Assembly (NCBI GenBank): GCA_963765295.1
Contig: CAVXVO010000004.1
Coordinates: forward strand, 124,001 to 188,000
Reading direction: 5' to 3'
From: PALSA-612 sp963765295
GTDB lineage: Bacteria; Actinomycetota; Thermoleophilia; Gaiellales; Gaiellaceae
Length of the DNA: 64,000 nucleotides
In this document: positions 55,067 to 64,000 of the stretch, in pieces
How positions within the stretch are numbered: the stretch's first letter is position 1
How the letters are laid out: every line of letters starts with the position of its first letter
The notes under the pieces: generated by a model
What the model was told of the DNA's origin: nothing
Databases searched by the model: none
Seen by the model: only the letters and a program-made list of their open reading frames with translations
Program-made: the position numbers and the translations under genes

Positions 55067-56183
55067 CGCTCACCTCCACCGAGATCGTCGAGCCCTTGCC
55101 CGGGGTGGACTCGATCGCCAGTGTGCCCCCGAGCGCCTCCGCCCGCTCGCGCATCGAGGTCAGTCCGAGCCGTCGCGAGCGTGTCGCCGCTTCGACGGGG
55201 TCGAAGCCCGCCCCGTCGTCCTCGATGCGAAGCAGGACGCGCGAGTCGCGGGCTTCGAGCTCGATCCCGACGTGCCGCGCGCCCGAGTGGCGGAGCGCGT
55301 TCCCGAGCGCCTCCTGGGCGATCCGGAGCAGACCCTTCTCGACGTCGGGCGGCAGGCGCCGGTCGCCGTCGACCCGGAGCTCGATCTCCTGCTCGTACAG
55401 CCGCCGCAGCACCTCGATGTGCTTCCGCAGGGCGGCCGCGAGCCCCTCGGTCTCGAGCTCGGCCGGGCGCAGCTCGAAGATCAGCGAGCGCATCTCCGTC
55501 ATCGCCTCCCGCGTCAGCTCCTGCAGGTGACCGAGCTGGGCGCGCGCCCTGGCCGGATCGGACTCGACCAGCCCCGCCGCGGCCTCGGCGGTCAGGCCGA
55601 TCGAGAACAGCGTCTGCGTGACCGAGTCGTGGAGCTCGCGGGCGAGCCGCTTGCGCTCCTCGATCGTGGAGAGCTCGCGGCTCCGCTCGTGGAGGCGGGC
55701 GTTCTCGATCGCGATCGCGGCGTGCGCGGCGAGCGTGCGGATCAGCTCCTCGTCCTCGTCCGTGAACTGGGCGGCGCGCTGGCCGAGCTTCTCCGTCAGG
55801 TAGAACGCGCCGATCACCTCGCCTCGGGCGACGATCGGGACGCCGAGGAAGGAGCGCATGTTCGGGTGCGCGGAGGGCCAGCCCTCGAAGCGCGCGTCGT
55901 CCTGGATGTTCGACGCGCGGTACGGCTCCGGCGTCAGCAGCATCGCGCCGAGCATCCCGTGCGTGCGCGGCAGCTCGCCCAGCGCCTCGTACTGCGCGTC
56001 GCTCATGCCGGACGTGAGAAAGGTCTCGAAGGCACCCTCGCCGTCCGGGATCCCGATCGCCGCGTAACGGGCTCGCACGAGGTCGCGTGCGGCGTCGACC
56101 AGCTTCTGGAGCACCGGATCGACACGACGCTCGGCCGCGATCGCGAGCACGGCGTCGCTCATCGCGCGCAAGGCAGTGTCCAT
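55035..56183 (-). CDS. GAF-domain sensor histidine kinase (NarL-partner type)
   Basis: 382 residues without a membrane helix. A GAF domain at ~15-165 (RARYAAIGIPDGEG, NMRSFLGVPIVARGEVIGAF) is followed by a HisKA_3 dimerisation helix with the phospho-His in KRLARELHDSVTQTLFSIGL near 195, and an HATPase_c domain with LRIAQEALGNALRHSGARHV (N box), EDDGAGFDP (G1) and GLTSMRERAEALGG (G2). A cytoplasmic ligand or redox cue is likely. The ATG at 56183 starts the operon; its end overlaps the REC-cyclase gene. Confidence 0.94.
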   Translation of the reverse strand: MDTALRAMSDAVLAIAAERRVDPVLQKLVDAARDLVRARYAAIGIPDGEGAFETFLTSGMSDAQYEALGELPRTHGMLGAMLLTPEPYRASNIQDDARFEGWPSAHPNMRSFLGVPIVARGEVIGAFYLTEKLGQRAAQFTDEDEELIRTLAAHAAIAIENARLHERSRELSTIEERKRLARELHDSVTQTLFSIGLTAEAAAGLVESDPARARAQLGHLQELTREAMTEMRSLIFELRPAELETEGLAAALRKHIEVLRRLYEQEIELRVDGDRRLPPDVEKGLLRIAQEALGNALRHSGARHVGIELEARDSRVLLRIEDDGAGFDPVEAATRSRRLGLTSMRERAEALGGTLAIESTPGKGSTISVEVSGGGHHSRPDR

Positions 56184-56276
56184 CGCCTCCTGAGCTTACG
56201 ACCGCGACCCGCGCCGCGCCTCGGCCGAAAGTCGGACGCGGGGTGCGACGTTCGACCGACTGGGTACGGTGCCCCG

Positions 56277-58395
56277 ATGGAGAGCTGGCCCGGCAAGCCG
56301 TACCCGCTCGGCGCGGCCTGGGACGGCTACGGGACGAACTTCTCGCTCTTCTCCGAGAACGCCGAGCACGTCGAGCTCTGCCTGTTCGACGACGACGGGA
56401 ACGAGACGCGCATCCCGGTCGCCGAGAGCACCGCCTTCACCTGGCATTGCTACGTGCCCGGCGTCGGCCCCGGGCAGCGCTACGGCTACCGCGTCCACGG
56501 CCGCTACGCCCCATCCGAGGGCCACCGCTTCAACCCGCACAAGCTCCTGCTCGACCCGTACGCGAACGCGATCACGGGCTCCGTCGACTGGCGCGCCGCC
56601 AACGTCCTTCCCTACGTCCCGGGATCCGACGCGGCCGACCTGGAGCCGGACGACCAGGACGACGCGATCGCGATGCCGAAGGCCGTCGTGATCGACCCCG
56701 CGTTCGACTGGGAGGGCGACCGGCACCTCGGAGACGCCCTGGCCGGACACGGTCATCTACGAGGTGCACGTCAAGGGCTTCACGATGCGCCATCCGGACG
56801 TGCGCGAGGACCTGCGCGGCACCTATGCCGGCCTCGCCTCCGAGGGGGCGCTCGCGCACCTGCAGTCGCTCGGCGTGACGGCTGTCGAGCTCTTGCCGAT
56901 CCACCAGATCGTCCCCGAGAGCTTCCTCGTCGACCGCGACCTGTCGAACTACTGGGGCTACTCCTCGATCGGGTTCCTGGCTCCGCACGGCGCCTATGCC
57001 GCGACCGGCGACCGCGGCGAGCAGCTGCGCGAGTTCAAGGGCATGGTCAAGGCCCTGCACCGCGCCGGCATCGAGGTGATCCTCGACGTCGTCTACAACC
57101 ACACGGCCGAGGGCAACCACCTGGGGCCGATGCTGGCCTTCAAGGGCATCGACAACGCCTCCTACTACCGGCTGATGCCCGACGACCGGCGCCACTACAT
57201 GGACTTCACGGGCACCGGCAACTCGCTCAACCCGGTGCATCCGAACGTGCTGCGGCTGATCATGGACTCGCTGCGCTACTTCGTGGTCGAGTGCCACGTC
57301 GACGGCTTCCGCTTCGACCTCGCTTCGGCGCTCGCGCGCGAGCTCTACGACGTCGACCGGCTCTCCGCCTTCTTCGACATCATCCACCAGGACCCGATCC
57401 TGTCCCAGGTGAAGCTGATCGCCGAGCCTTGGGACGTCGGCCCGGGCGGCTACCAGGTCGGCAACTTCCCGATCCTGTGGAGCGAGTGGAACGGCATCTA
57501 CCGCGACACGGTGCGGGACTTCTGGCGTGGAGAAGGAGGCGTCGCCGACTTCGCACAGCGCTTCTCCGGCTCGAGCGACCTCTACGCCTCGGACGGCCGG
57601 CGGCCGTTCGCGTCGATCAACTTCGTCACGGCCCACGACGGCTTCACGCTCGCCGACCTCGTCTCCTACAACGACAAGCACAACGAGGCGAACGGCGAGG
57701 GCAACGAGGACGGCACGGACGACAACCGCTCGTGGAACTGCGGCGCGGAGGGCCCGACCGACGACCCCGAGATCGTCGCTCTGCGCGAGCGGCAGCGCCG
57801 CAACTTCCTGGCGACGCTCCTCCTCTCGCAGGGCGTCCCGATGCTGCTCGGCGGCGACGAGCTCGGCCGCACCCAGCACGGCAACAACAACGCCTGGTGC
57901 CAGGACAACGAGCTGTCCTGGTTCGACTGGGAGCTGGACGAGTCGCAGCAGCGGCTGCTCGAGTTCACGCGATCGCTGATCGCGTTCCGCGACGCGCACC
58001 CGGCGTTCCGGCGCCGTGCCTTCTTCACGGGCGGCGCCGCCGGAGACTCGGGGCTGCCGGACATCTGGTGGTTCCGCCCGGACGGCCGGAAGATGACGCA
58101 GCGCGACTGGGGCCGCGGCGAGGCGAAGGCGATCGGCGTGTTCCTGAACGGCGACGAGATCCCGATCCACTCACCGCGAGGCGAGGACGTCCGTGACAGC
58201 TCGTTCCTCCTCCTCTTCAACGGCCACCACGAGCCGATCGCGTTCCACCTGCCGACGCGGCGGTTCGGCCTGCGCTGGACGCTCGACCTGTCGACGGCGT
58301 CCGCGGACGGCCCGGAGTCAGGCACCGTCGTCGCCGCCCGGGAGCCGATCACGGTCGACGCCCGCTCGCTGGTCGTCCTCCGCCGGGCGGGCTAA
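56277..58395 (+). CDS. glgX: Glycogen debranching enzyme GlgX, one frameshift
   Basis: 705 residues after dropping one base at about 56735-56745. The N-terminal CBM48 starts WPGKPYPLGAAWDGYGTNFS. The break lies between FDWEGDRHLG and WPDTVIYEVHVKGFTMRHPD. GH13 motifs follow: VILDVVYNHTAEGNHLGPML, CHVDGFRFDLASALARELYD (nucleophile Asp), LIAEPWDVGPGGYQVGNFPI (acid Glu), INFVTAHDGFTLADLVSYND, and the GlgX-typical GGDELGRTQHGNNNAWCQDN. It removes alpha-1,6 branches of glycogen. With treS and mak 6 kb upstream it points to an active alpha-glucan/trehalose cycle. The length matches the family only with the correction, so error is likely. Confidence 0.94.
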
Positions 58396-58414
58396 GGGTG
58401 CGCCGCGATCCGCG

Positions 58415-60859
58415 TCAGACCGGGTCGAAGCGCCGCAGGACGGCGATCGCGATCGCGAGCGCGGCGATGGTCAGCACGACGAGCGCGAGGAGAGCCCGGA
58501 ACCACGCACCCGTCTGGTGATTCCAGCGCGGGTTGCCGCGGCTCGGGTGCGCGAGCACGTCGAAGAGCTTCTGCGGGTTCTGCGCGTCGATCGTCGAGAC
58601 CTGCTTGGCGACGCTCCAGACCTGCTGCTGGTCGTTCAGCCTGATCGTCGACGCCATGTCCGCGAAGCCCCAGCCGGCGCTCGATGCGAAGCTCAGCTGG
58701 TACAGCACGGGCTTGTCGTTGCTGAAGAACCCGCCCTGCATGATCAGGAGCTGGAAGATCAGCAGGAGCGGCAGCAGCGCGATCGCGGCGGCGACGGAGT
58801 TGACGACGGACGAGCAGAGGAGCCCGAGCGAAACCGCCGCGAGCCCGACCATGGCGCCCGCGATGATCAATTCCCCGAGCGGCCAGCCGAGCCAGACGGC
58901 GTCGTTGGGCCCGTGTTGGTTCGCGGTCGACACGGCCATGTAGGCGAACGCCTGGTAGAGGACGATCACCCCGAGCACGCTGACCTTCGACAGCATGTAG
59001 GCCGACGTGCTCAGCCCGACGGCGCGCTCGCGCTTGTACACCGGGAGCTCCTTCACGACCTCGCGCAGCGAGGCGGTCAGGCCCATCATCGTCATGCCGA
59101 TCGCGAGCACGAGCAGGATCAGCGACGCCTGCGGGACGAGCCGGAACTGGGTGGCGGGCAGCGCCTTGAACTGGTCGGACGGCAGCCGCCAGAGCTGGAG
59201 CAGCCCGAGGAGCGGGGCGGCCGCGAGCAGCGCGATCAGGTTGACGCGGTCGCCGGCCAGTACCCGCGCGTAGCGGCGCGTCAGCATCCAGTACTGGCGG
59301 ATCCAGGTCTGCCGGCGGAGCGGCTCGACCGCCGCCTCCGGCCTGGTCCCGGCGACGTAGCCTGCGAGAGGCTCGATCAGGTAGCGCTTCGCCGGCTCGG
59401 ATGCGAGGAAGCGCGCTTTCCACTCCTCCGGCGTGTCGGTGCTCAGGGCGCGGAAGACCTCCTGGTAGGACTCGAGGCCGAAGTACGCGAGCGCGAGCTG
59501 CGGCGGCCCGTAGTACGCGGTGCGGCCGCCGGGCGCGAGGAAGAGCACCCGATCGCAGAGGTTCAGGCTCTCGGTCGAGTGCGTGACGACGACGACCGTG
59601 CGGCCGCCGTCGGCGAGCGTGCGCAGGAGCTCCATCAGGCTTCGCTCGAGGCCCGGGTCGAGACCCGAGGTCGGCTCGTCGAGGAACAGGAGCGAGGGCT
59701 TGCTCAGCAGCTCGATCGCGACGCTGACGCGCTTGCGCTGGCCGCCGGAGAGCTTCGCGACCGGCAGGTTCCGGCGCTCGGCGAGCTCGAGCTCGACCAG
59801 CACGTCCTGGACGCGGGCGTGCCGCTCGGCTGCGGTCACGTCCGGTGCGAAGCGGAGCTCGGCCGCGTAGTTGAGCGACTGCTCGACGGTCAGCTCGGGA
59901 TGGACGACGTCGTCCTGCGGGACGAAGCCGATCCGCTGCCGGAGCTCGTCGTAGTCGGCGTAGAGGTCTCGGCCGCCGAAGTAGACGCTGCCGCGCGGTG
60001 CACGCCTGAGGCCGGTCAGGGCGCCGAGGAGAGTCGACTTCCCGGCGCCGGACGGCCCGACGACGGCGAGCAGCGAGCCCTCCTCGAGCGCGAAGCCGAC
60101 GTCGTCGGTGAGCACGGCGCCCGCACGGGTCGAGACGCTGATCCCGACCGCCGCCAGCCCGACCTCCGGCTTCGCCTCGATCTGCTCGAGCGTGTCGCCG
60201 CTGACGCGGAACTCCGAGCCGCCGATGCCGACCATGTCGAGCGGGTCGAGCACCGCCTCGTCGACCCGGCGCCCGTTGACGAACGTGCCGTTGTGGCTCC
60301 CGCGGTCGACGAGCTGCCGCCGGCCGCCGGGGAGCTCGCGCAGCTCGGCGTGGTGACGGGAGACGAGGGGATCGTCGAGGACGATGTCGCTCGACGGGCT
60401 GCGGCCGATCGTGACGACGCCGGCCTGGAGCTTGTGGAGGACGGTCCGCTCGCCGGGCCGCGGACCGCCGCGGGCGACTGCCGACGCTCCACCGTCCGCC
60501 ACGACGGTGCCGGGCGGCTCGTCGGTGCCGGGCACCGTGCCGGGCACCGGCTCGGCGGCCGGCACGTCGACGAGCGCCAGGCGCAGCCATGGCCCGTGCT
60601 CGGGATCGCCGAGGCGAACGGTCGTCTCCGCCTCCACACGGAACTGCTCGAGGCGCTCGCCGTCGACGAACGTGCCGTTGCTCGAGCCGACGTCCTCGAC
60701 CACCCATCCGCCTTCGGCCGCGCGAAGCCGCACGTGCTCGCGCGAGACGAGCGGGTCGTCGATGCGCAGCGACGCACCCGAGCCGCGCCCGACCGTGACC
60801 GTCTCGCCTGGCTCGGCCGTGACCTGACCCGCAGAGGTGACGATGCGTAGCGCCTGCAG
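58415..60859 (-). CDS. FHA-FHA-ABC transporter (ABCG-like half-transporter with ABC-2 permease)
   Basis: About 815 residues. Two phosphothreonine-binding FHA domains: the first with TVGRGSGASLRIDD, LVSREHVRL and GSSNGTFVDG; the second with GVVTIGRSPSSDIVLDDPLV, SRHHAEL and GSHNGTFVNG. Then an ATPase: Walker A GPSGAGKST, signature LSGGQRKRVSVAIELLS, Walker B LLFLDEPTSGLD, H-loop VVTHSTES. Then an ABC-2 permease with about six helices. The GTG at 60733 would cut FHA1; the frame extends to 60868 with a CTG at 60857-60859 as the only plausible earlier start, so the start is uncertain. It faces the Ser/Thr kinase gene 38 bases away, a likely phospho-signal source. Confidence 0.93.
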   Translation of the reverse strand: MQALRIVTSAGQVTAEPGETVTVGRGSGASLRIDDPLVSREHVRLRAAEGGWVVEDVGSSNGTFVDGERLEQFRVEAETTVRLGDPEHGPWLRLALVDVPAAEPVPGTVPGTDEPPGTVVADGGASAVARGGPRPGERTVLHKLQAGVVTIGRSPSSDIVLDDPLVSRHHAELRELPGGRRQLVDRGSHNGTFVNGRRVDEAVLDPLDMVGIGGSEFRVSGDTLEQIEAKPEVGLAAVGISVSTRAGAVLTDDVGFALEEGSLLAVVGPSGAGKSTLLGALTGLRRAPRGSVYFGGRDLYADYDELRQRIGFVPQDDVVHPELTVEQSLNYAAELRFAPDVTAAERHARVQDVLVELELAERRNLPVAKLSGGQRKRVSVAIELLSKPSLLFLDEPTSGLDPGLERSLMELLRTLADGGRTVVVVTHSTESLNLCDRVLFLAPGGRTAYYGPPQLALAYFGLESYQEVFRALSTDTPEEWKARFLASEPAKRYLIEPLAGYVAGTRPEAAVEPLRRQTWIRQYWMLTRRYARVLAGDRVNLIALLAAAPLLGLLQLWRLPSDQFKALPATQFRLVPQASLILLVLAIGMTMMGLTASLREVVKELPVYKRERAVGLSTSAYMLSKVSVLGVIVLYQAFAYMAVSTANQHGPNDAVWLGWPLGELIIAGAMVGLAAVSLGLLCSSVVNSVAAAIALLPLLLIFQLLIMQGGFFSNDKPVLYQLSFASSAGWGFADMASTIRLNDQQQVWSVAKQVSTIDAQNPQKLFDVLAHPSRGNPRWNHQTGAWFRALLALVVLTIAALAIAIAVLRRFDPV

Positions 60860-60897
60860 GCGCCGATCCTACGCCGACGGTTGCATCGCCCGCAACG

Positions 60898-63835
60898 ATG
60901 AAGGACAATCGCCGCTTGGCTGGCGGCGAGCCGAAGTACATCGGGCGTTACCGCGCCGAGCGCGTCGTGGGCTCGGGCGCGTTCGCGACCGTGTGGCTCG
61001 CCGAGGACGAGACGCTCGCCGCGCCCGTCGCCATCAAGGTGCTCGCCGAGAACTGGGCCCACGACGACGAGGTCCGGCAGCGCTTCCTCGAAGAGGCGCG
61101 GATCCTCTGGCGCGCCGACTCCGACCACATCGTCCGCATCCACAACGTCGACCAGCTCCCCGACGGCCGCCCCTATTTCGTCATGGACTTCGCCGATCGC
61201 GGGACGCTCCACGACCGCATGCGCGGCCGCATCCAGAACGGCGGGCGCTACACGATCGACGAGGCGATCGCGATCAGCCTCTGGATCGCCGACGGCCTCA
61301 AGGTCGCGCACGCGCTCGGAGTCGTCCACCGTGACCTGAAGCCCGCGAACATCATGTTCCAGTCGGTCCCCGTCCATCACGGAGACACCCGGGACGAGAA
61401 GCTGATCCTGACCGACTTCGGCATGGCCAAGTCGGTCGCGCGCTCACGCGGGACGACGATCGCAACCGGCACGCCCTACTACATGGCGCCCGAACAGACG
61501 GAGGGACGCGCCGACGAGCGGAGCGACATCTACTCGGCCGGCGTCGTGCTCTACGAGCTGCTCGCCGGCCGCGTGCCGTATCCGTACGACTCGCCGGGAC
61601 GGCTGTTCGCGGCGCAGGTGGCGGAGCCGCCGGCGCGGATCACCTCGCTCCGCGACGACGTCCCGCCGGCGCTCGACGAGACGCTGCACCGGGCGCTCTC
61701 GTCCGACCCCGACCGGCGCTGGTCGAGCGCGGAGGCCTGGAGCGACGCGCTCACCGCGGCCGCGAAGGCCGACGCCCCCGTGCCGGCTCCGCTTCCGGGC
61801 GTCGACCCGGACGTGATGCGCACGATGGGCCCGGCCGAGATCGCCGCGGCGAAGGCGGCCGAAGAGCAGGCCGCGGCCGCTGCCGCCGCCGAGCCCGCTG
61901 CTCCTGCCGTCGCTGCCGGAGCCGTCGCCGCGGGAGCCGTCGCCGCTGGAGGAGCCGCCGCTGCGGAGGCCGGGACCGGTGCCGCCGCCGCGCCTCCTCC
62001 TCCTCCCCCGCCTCCGCCCACGCCCCCGCCGGCACCTGCCTCCGCGGACGGCGCCGGCAGCCGCAAGCGCAAGCGCGCGCTCGCGATCGGAGGCCCGATC
62101 GCGCTCGTCGTGGTCGGCGTCGTCGCCGCCGTGCTCGCCATCGTCGTCACCGGCTCGAAGACGGCCGATGCCAAGACGCTCACGCTCGACCCGATCTCGG
62201 CCCTCGGGCGCAACCCGTTCACCCCGTCGGTCGTCCCCAGGCTCGGAACGCCGGTCTCGAGCCTCCAGATCCCGACCGACCTGCGCGCGAGAATCCCCGC
62301 CCAGCTGATCGGCCAGACCCAGCCGACCGACATCTCGCAATCCGACCTCGTCGCGAAGCTCGCCCCGATCTACACGGCCCTGCTCAGGAACCTGAACCCG
62401 GCGATCGGCGCCCTCTCGAACCTGAAGCTGCCGCTCTCGGTCGGGCTCAAGAACACGTCGAACGGCAGGCCGCGCACCTTCACGGGCACGGCGCCCGGGC
62501 TCTACGGCGGGACACAGCTGCTCACCGTCTGCGACAAGCGCGCGATGATCGCGTTCCTCGAGCGGAACACCGACAAGCTCGGGGCCTGGGCGGCGGTCCA
62601 GGGCATCTCGCCGAGCGATGTGGCGAGCTACATCTCGAACCTCACCGACGTCGTCCTCCAGTTCGACACGCGCGTCACGAATCACGGCTACATCGACGGC
62701 AAGGCGAACGACATCGACGAGGTCCTCCAGCACGGCACGGCCGTGCTCATCGACGAGTACGGCATCCCGCGCGCCCGCTGCTACTGCGGCAACCCGCTGA
62801 CGCCGCCGCGCAAGCTGGCGAGCAACCCCAAGATCGTCGGAAAGCGCTGGCCCGGCTTCTCGGTCGGCAAGACCGTCGATCCGGTGAAGGCGAAGAAGGC
62901 TCCGGAGTTCGGGGCCATCGACGTCGTCACGGGCACGACAGCCGTCTACAAGAAGCCGGGCGCGACTCCCGGAGAGACGACGCTGACGCCGCAGCTCATT
63001 CCGCCGCTGCCCGGCTCGACGCCCGCCCCGCCGGTCTCGACCACGACCACGACCACGCCGACCGTGACCACACCGACGGTCACGACGCCGACCGTGACCG
63101 CGCCTCCCCCACCTCCACCGCCGCCACCACCGCGCCGTGACCGACGTCACCTCGTCAGGGACGGTCGACGCGTCCTCGACGTTCTCGGGCCAGTACCCGG
63201 CCTCTGCCGGGGTCGACGGCAACCTCGGCACCTCCTGGTTCTCGGTCGGCTCCAGGGAAGGCGATACGTCGACCTACACGTGGACGTCCGGGCACGGCGC
63301 GATCGTCGTCGACCACATCACGATCTACTCGAACTCGCAGAACAGCAACGCGTCGATCCGGAGCGGCTTCACCTTCACGAGCATCAGGGTCGACGTCCTG
63401 CACGACGGCACCCTCACCGCTACGCAGACCGTGCCGTATCCGTCGACCAGCGTCACGGTCAGCCTCGGACACGTCGGCGACACGGTTCGCCTCCTGCTCA
63501 TCCACCACACGAACCCGGCCTGCGGCGGTTTCGGCGAGCTGCAGGTGTACGGCCACGCGATCACGTCTGCCCCGAGCTCCGGGACACCGTCCTCCGCGCA
63601 CAGCGCCGCAGACGCCGAAGCCCTCGTCAAGGCCCTGCTCGAGAAGGAGAAGGCCTCCTGCAGCATGACCTACACGACGGTGACCGCCACCGCCGCATCC
63701 AGAGGCTGGGACGTCCAGGTCAGCGTCGTGACCTCGGGCAACCCGGGGACGGCACGCTTCGGGGTCCGGGACGGCGGCACGGCGGCCGTTCCCGCGGATC
63801 CGCTGTCGTCCGCGATCGAAGCCGGCTGCCCCTGA
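60898..63835 (+). CDS. Transmembrane Ser/Thr kinase with DUF6777-like and discoidin-like domains, one frameshift
   Basis: 978 residues after removing one base near 63131. Kinase domain ~15-285: VVGSGAFATVWLAED (Gly-loop), VAIKVLAE (Lys), VVHRDLKPANIMF (catalytic loop), LTDFGMAKS, GTPYYMAPEQ. An Ala/Pro-rich linker leads to a basic stop-transfer and one helix (IALVVVGVVAAVLAIVVTG). Outside: a domain like DUF6777 (GNPFTPSVV-like ALGRNPFTPSVVP, APGLYGGTQLL, RVTNHGYIDGKANDIDEVLQ, RCYCGNPLTPP), a Thr/Pro-rich stalk, then after the break a discoidin/F5-8C-like fold (ASAGVDGNLGTSWFSVGS, IVVDHITIYSNSQNSNASIR) and a Cys-containing tail. It probably senses a wall or extracellular ligand and phosphorylates cytoplasmic targets such as the divergent FHA-ABC protein. 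Confidence 0.92.
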
Positions 63836-63871
63836 GCCAGGTTTCCGGGCGGAGCTATGGTCCCGCGCGGT

Positions 63872-64000
63872 CTAGAGCGTGACGCCGGCCGACGCCGCGA
63901 GCACCGCGTACAGCTCCTCGAACGCCGGGTAGCACGTGCCGCGCGCGGAGACGGTCCTGGTCTTCCCGAGGGCGCTGATCGTGATGAACCGGCTCGCCAC
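63872..64000 (-). CDS. C-terminal end of an unknown gene (partial)
   Basis: The last 42 codons of a minus-strand gene that continues beyond the window, ending GVTL at a TAG (63872-63874). Visible: FITISALGKTRTVSARGTCY, then PAFEELYAVLAASA. The pattern of short strands and one helix is uninformative and I recognise no family. Confidence 0.5.
   Translation of the reverse strand: MASRFITISALGKTRTVSARGTCYPAFEELYAVLAASAGVTL

Noticed and set aside
61880..62050. Ala/Pro-codon repeats as a tandem-repeat locus
   Set aside because: They encode the kinase juxtamembrane Ala/Pro-rich linker in one continuous frame; ordinary low-complexity linker.

Overview
The window is 64 kb of very GC-rich, gene-dense bacterial chromosome. 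Start codons are often GTG or TTG, stop-start overlaps (ATGA, GTGA, TAGTG) are frequent, and several divergent gene pairs have starts only 20-50 bp apart. The mix of acyl-CoA and thiolase genes, a Liv-type transporter, TreS/maltokinase/GlgX, class III cyclases, FHA and Ser/Thr kinase proteins with a DUF6777-like domain suggests a high-GC actinobacterium, most likely of the Thermoleophilia (Gaiellales/Solirubrobacterales) type. That placement is inference: there is no rRNA gene or other phylogenetic marker to settle it, and I see no tRNA, CRISPR array or insertion sequence.

Layout. 1-5 kb: end of a metal ABC importer (two permeases), facing a GT4/GH130 carbohydrate pair, a tiny Lys-rich gene and a cold-shock gene. 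5-12.8 kb: small unknown genes, a deletion-derived MFS/cNMP remnant, a broken BBE-type FAD oxidase, a flavin monooxygenase/ACAD-like gene, a GST, two secreted small proteins, a thioesterase and a PEP-mutase/isocitrate-lyase-family gene. 12.8-18.4 kb: FtsH, a folate cyclohydrolase-like protein, formate-THF ligase, and a threonine synthase preceded by a clear SAM-I riboswitch. 18.4-25.5 kb: APH-like kinase, SDR, cupin, GlcD-like oxidase and a 1170-residue adenylate-cyclase/ATPase/TPR regulator. 25.6-43.7 kb: a large acyl-CoA island (two thiolases, SDRs, a MaoC-SCP2 fusion, thioesterase, acyl-CoA ligase, three acyl-CoA dehydrogenases, an FMN hydroxyacid oxidase) around a complete livGFHMK operon. 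The likely theme is uptake and beta-oxidation of a branched, cyclic or aliphatic acid.

43.7-47.2 kb: a truncated PIN gene and a nuclease-helicase broken by many frameshifts. 47.2-51 kb: treS and maltokinase (trehalose to maltose to maltose-1-phosphate). 50.8-53.4 kb: a frameshifted zinc metallopeptidase and a Rieske protein that carries a dispersed palindromic repeat. 53.5-56.2 kb: overlapping NarL regulator, REC-cyclase fusion and GAF histidine kinase. 56.3-58.4 kb: glgX. 58.4-63.8 kb: a divergent pair, an FHA-FHA-ABC exporter and a transmembrane Ser/Thr kinase with DUF6777-like and discoidin-like outer domains. The window ends in an unknown gene.

Apparent single-base frameshifts occur in about a dozen otherwise well-conserved genes, several in G/C runs. 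Many are probably sequence or assembly errors, so I give the whole gene span and the approximate site of each break. The strongest observations are the SAM riboswitch on a threonine-synthase gene, the GGGACAGTCCC repeat family with one copy inside a coding sequence, the kinase/FHA-ABC pair, the unusual REC-cyclase, and the nuclease-helicase wreck.
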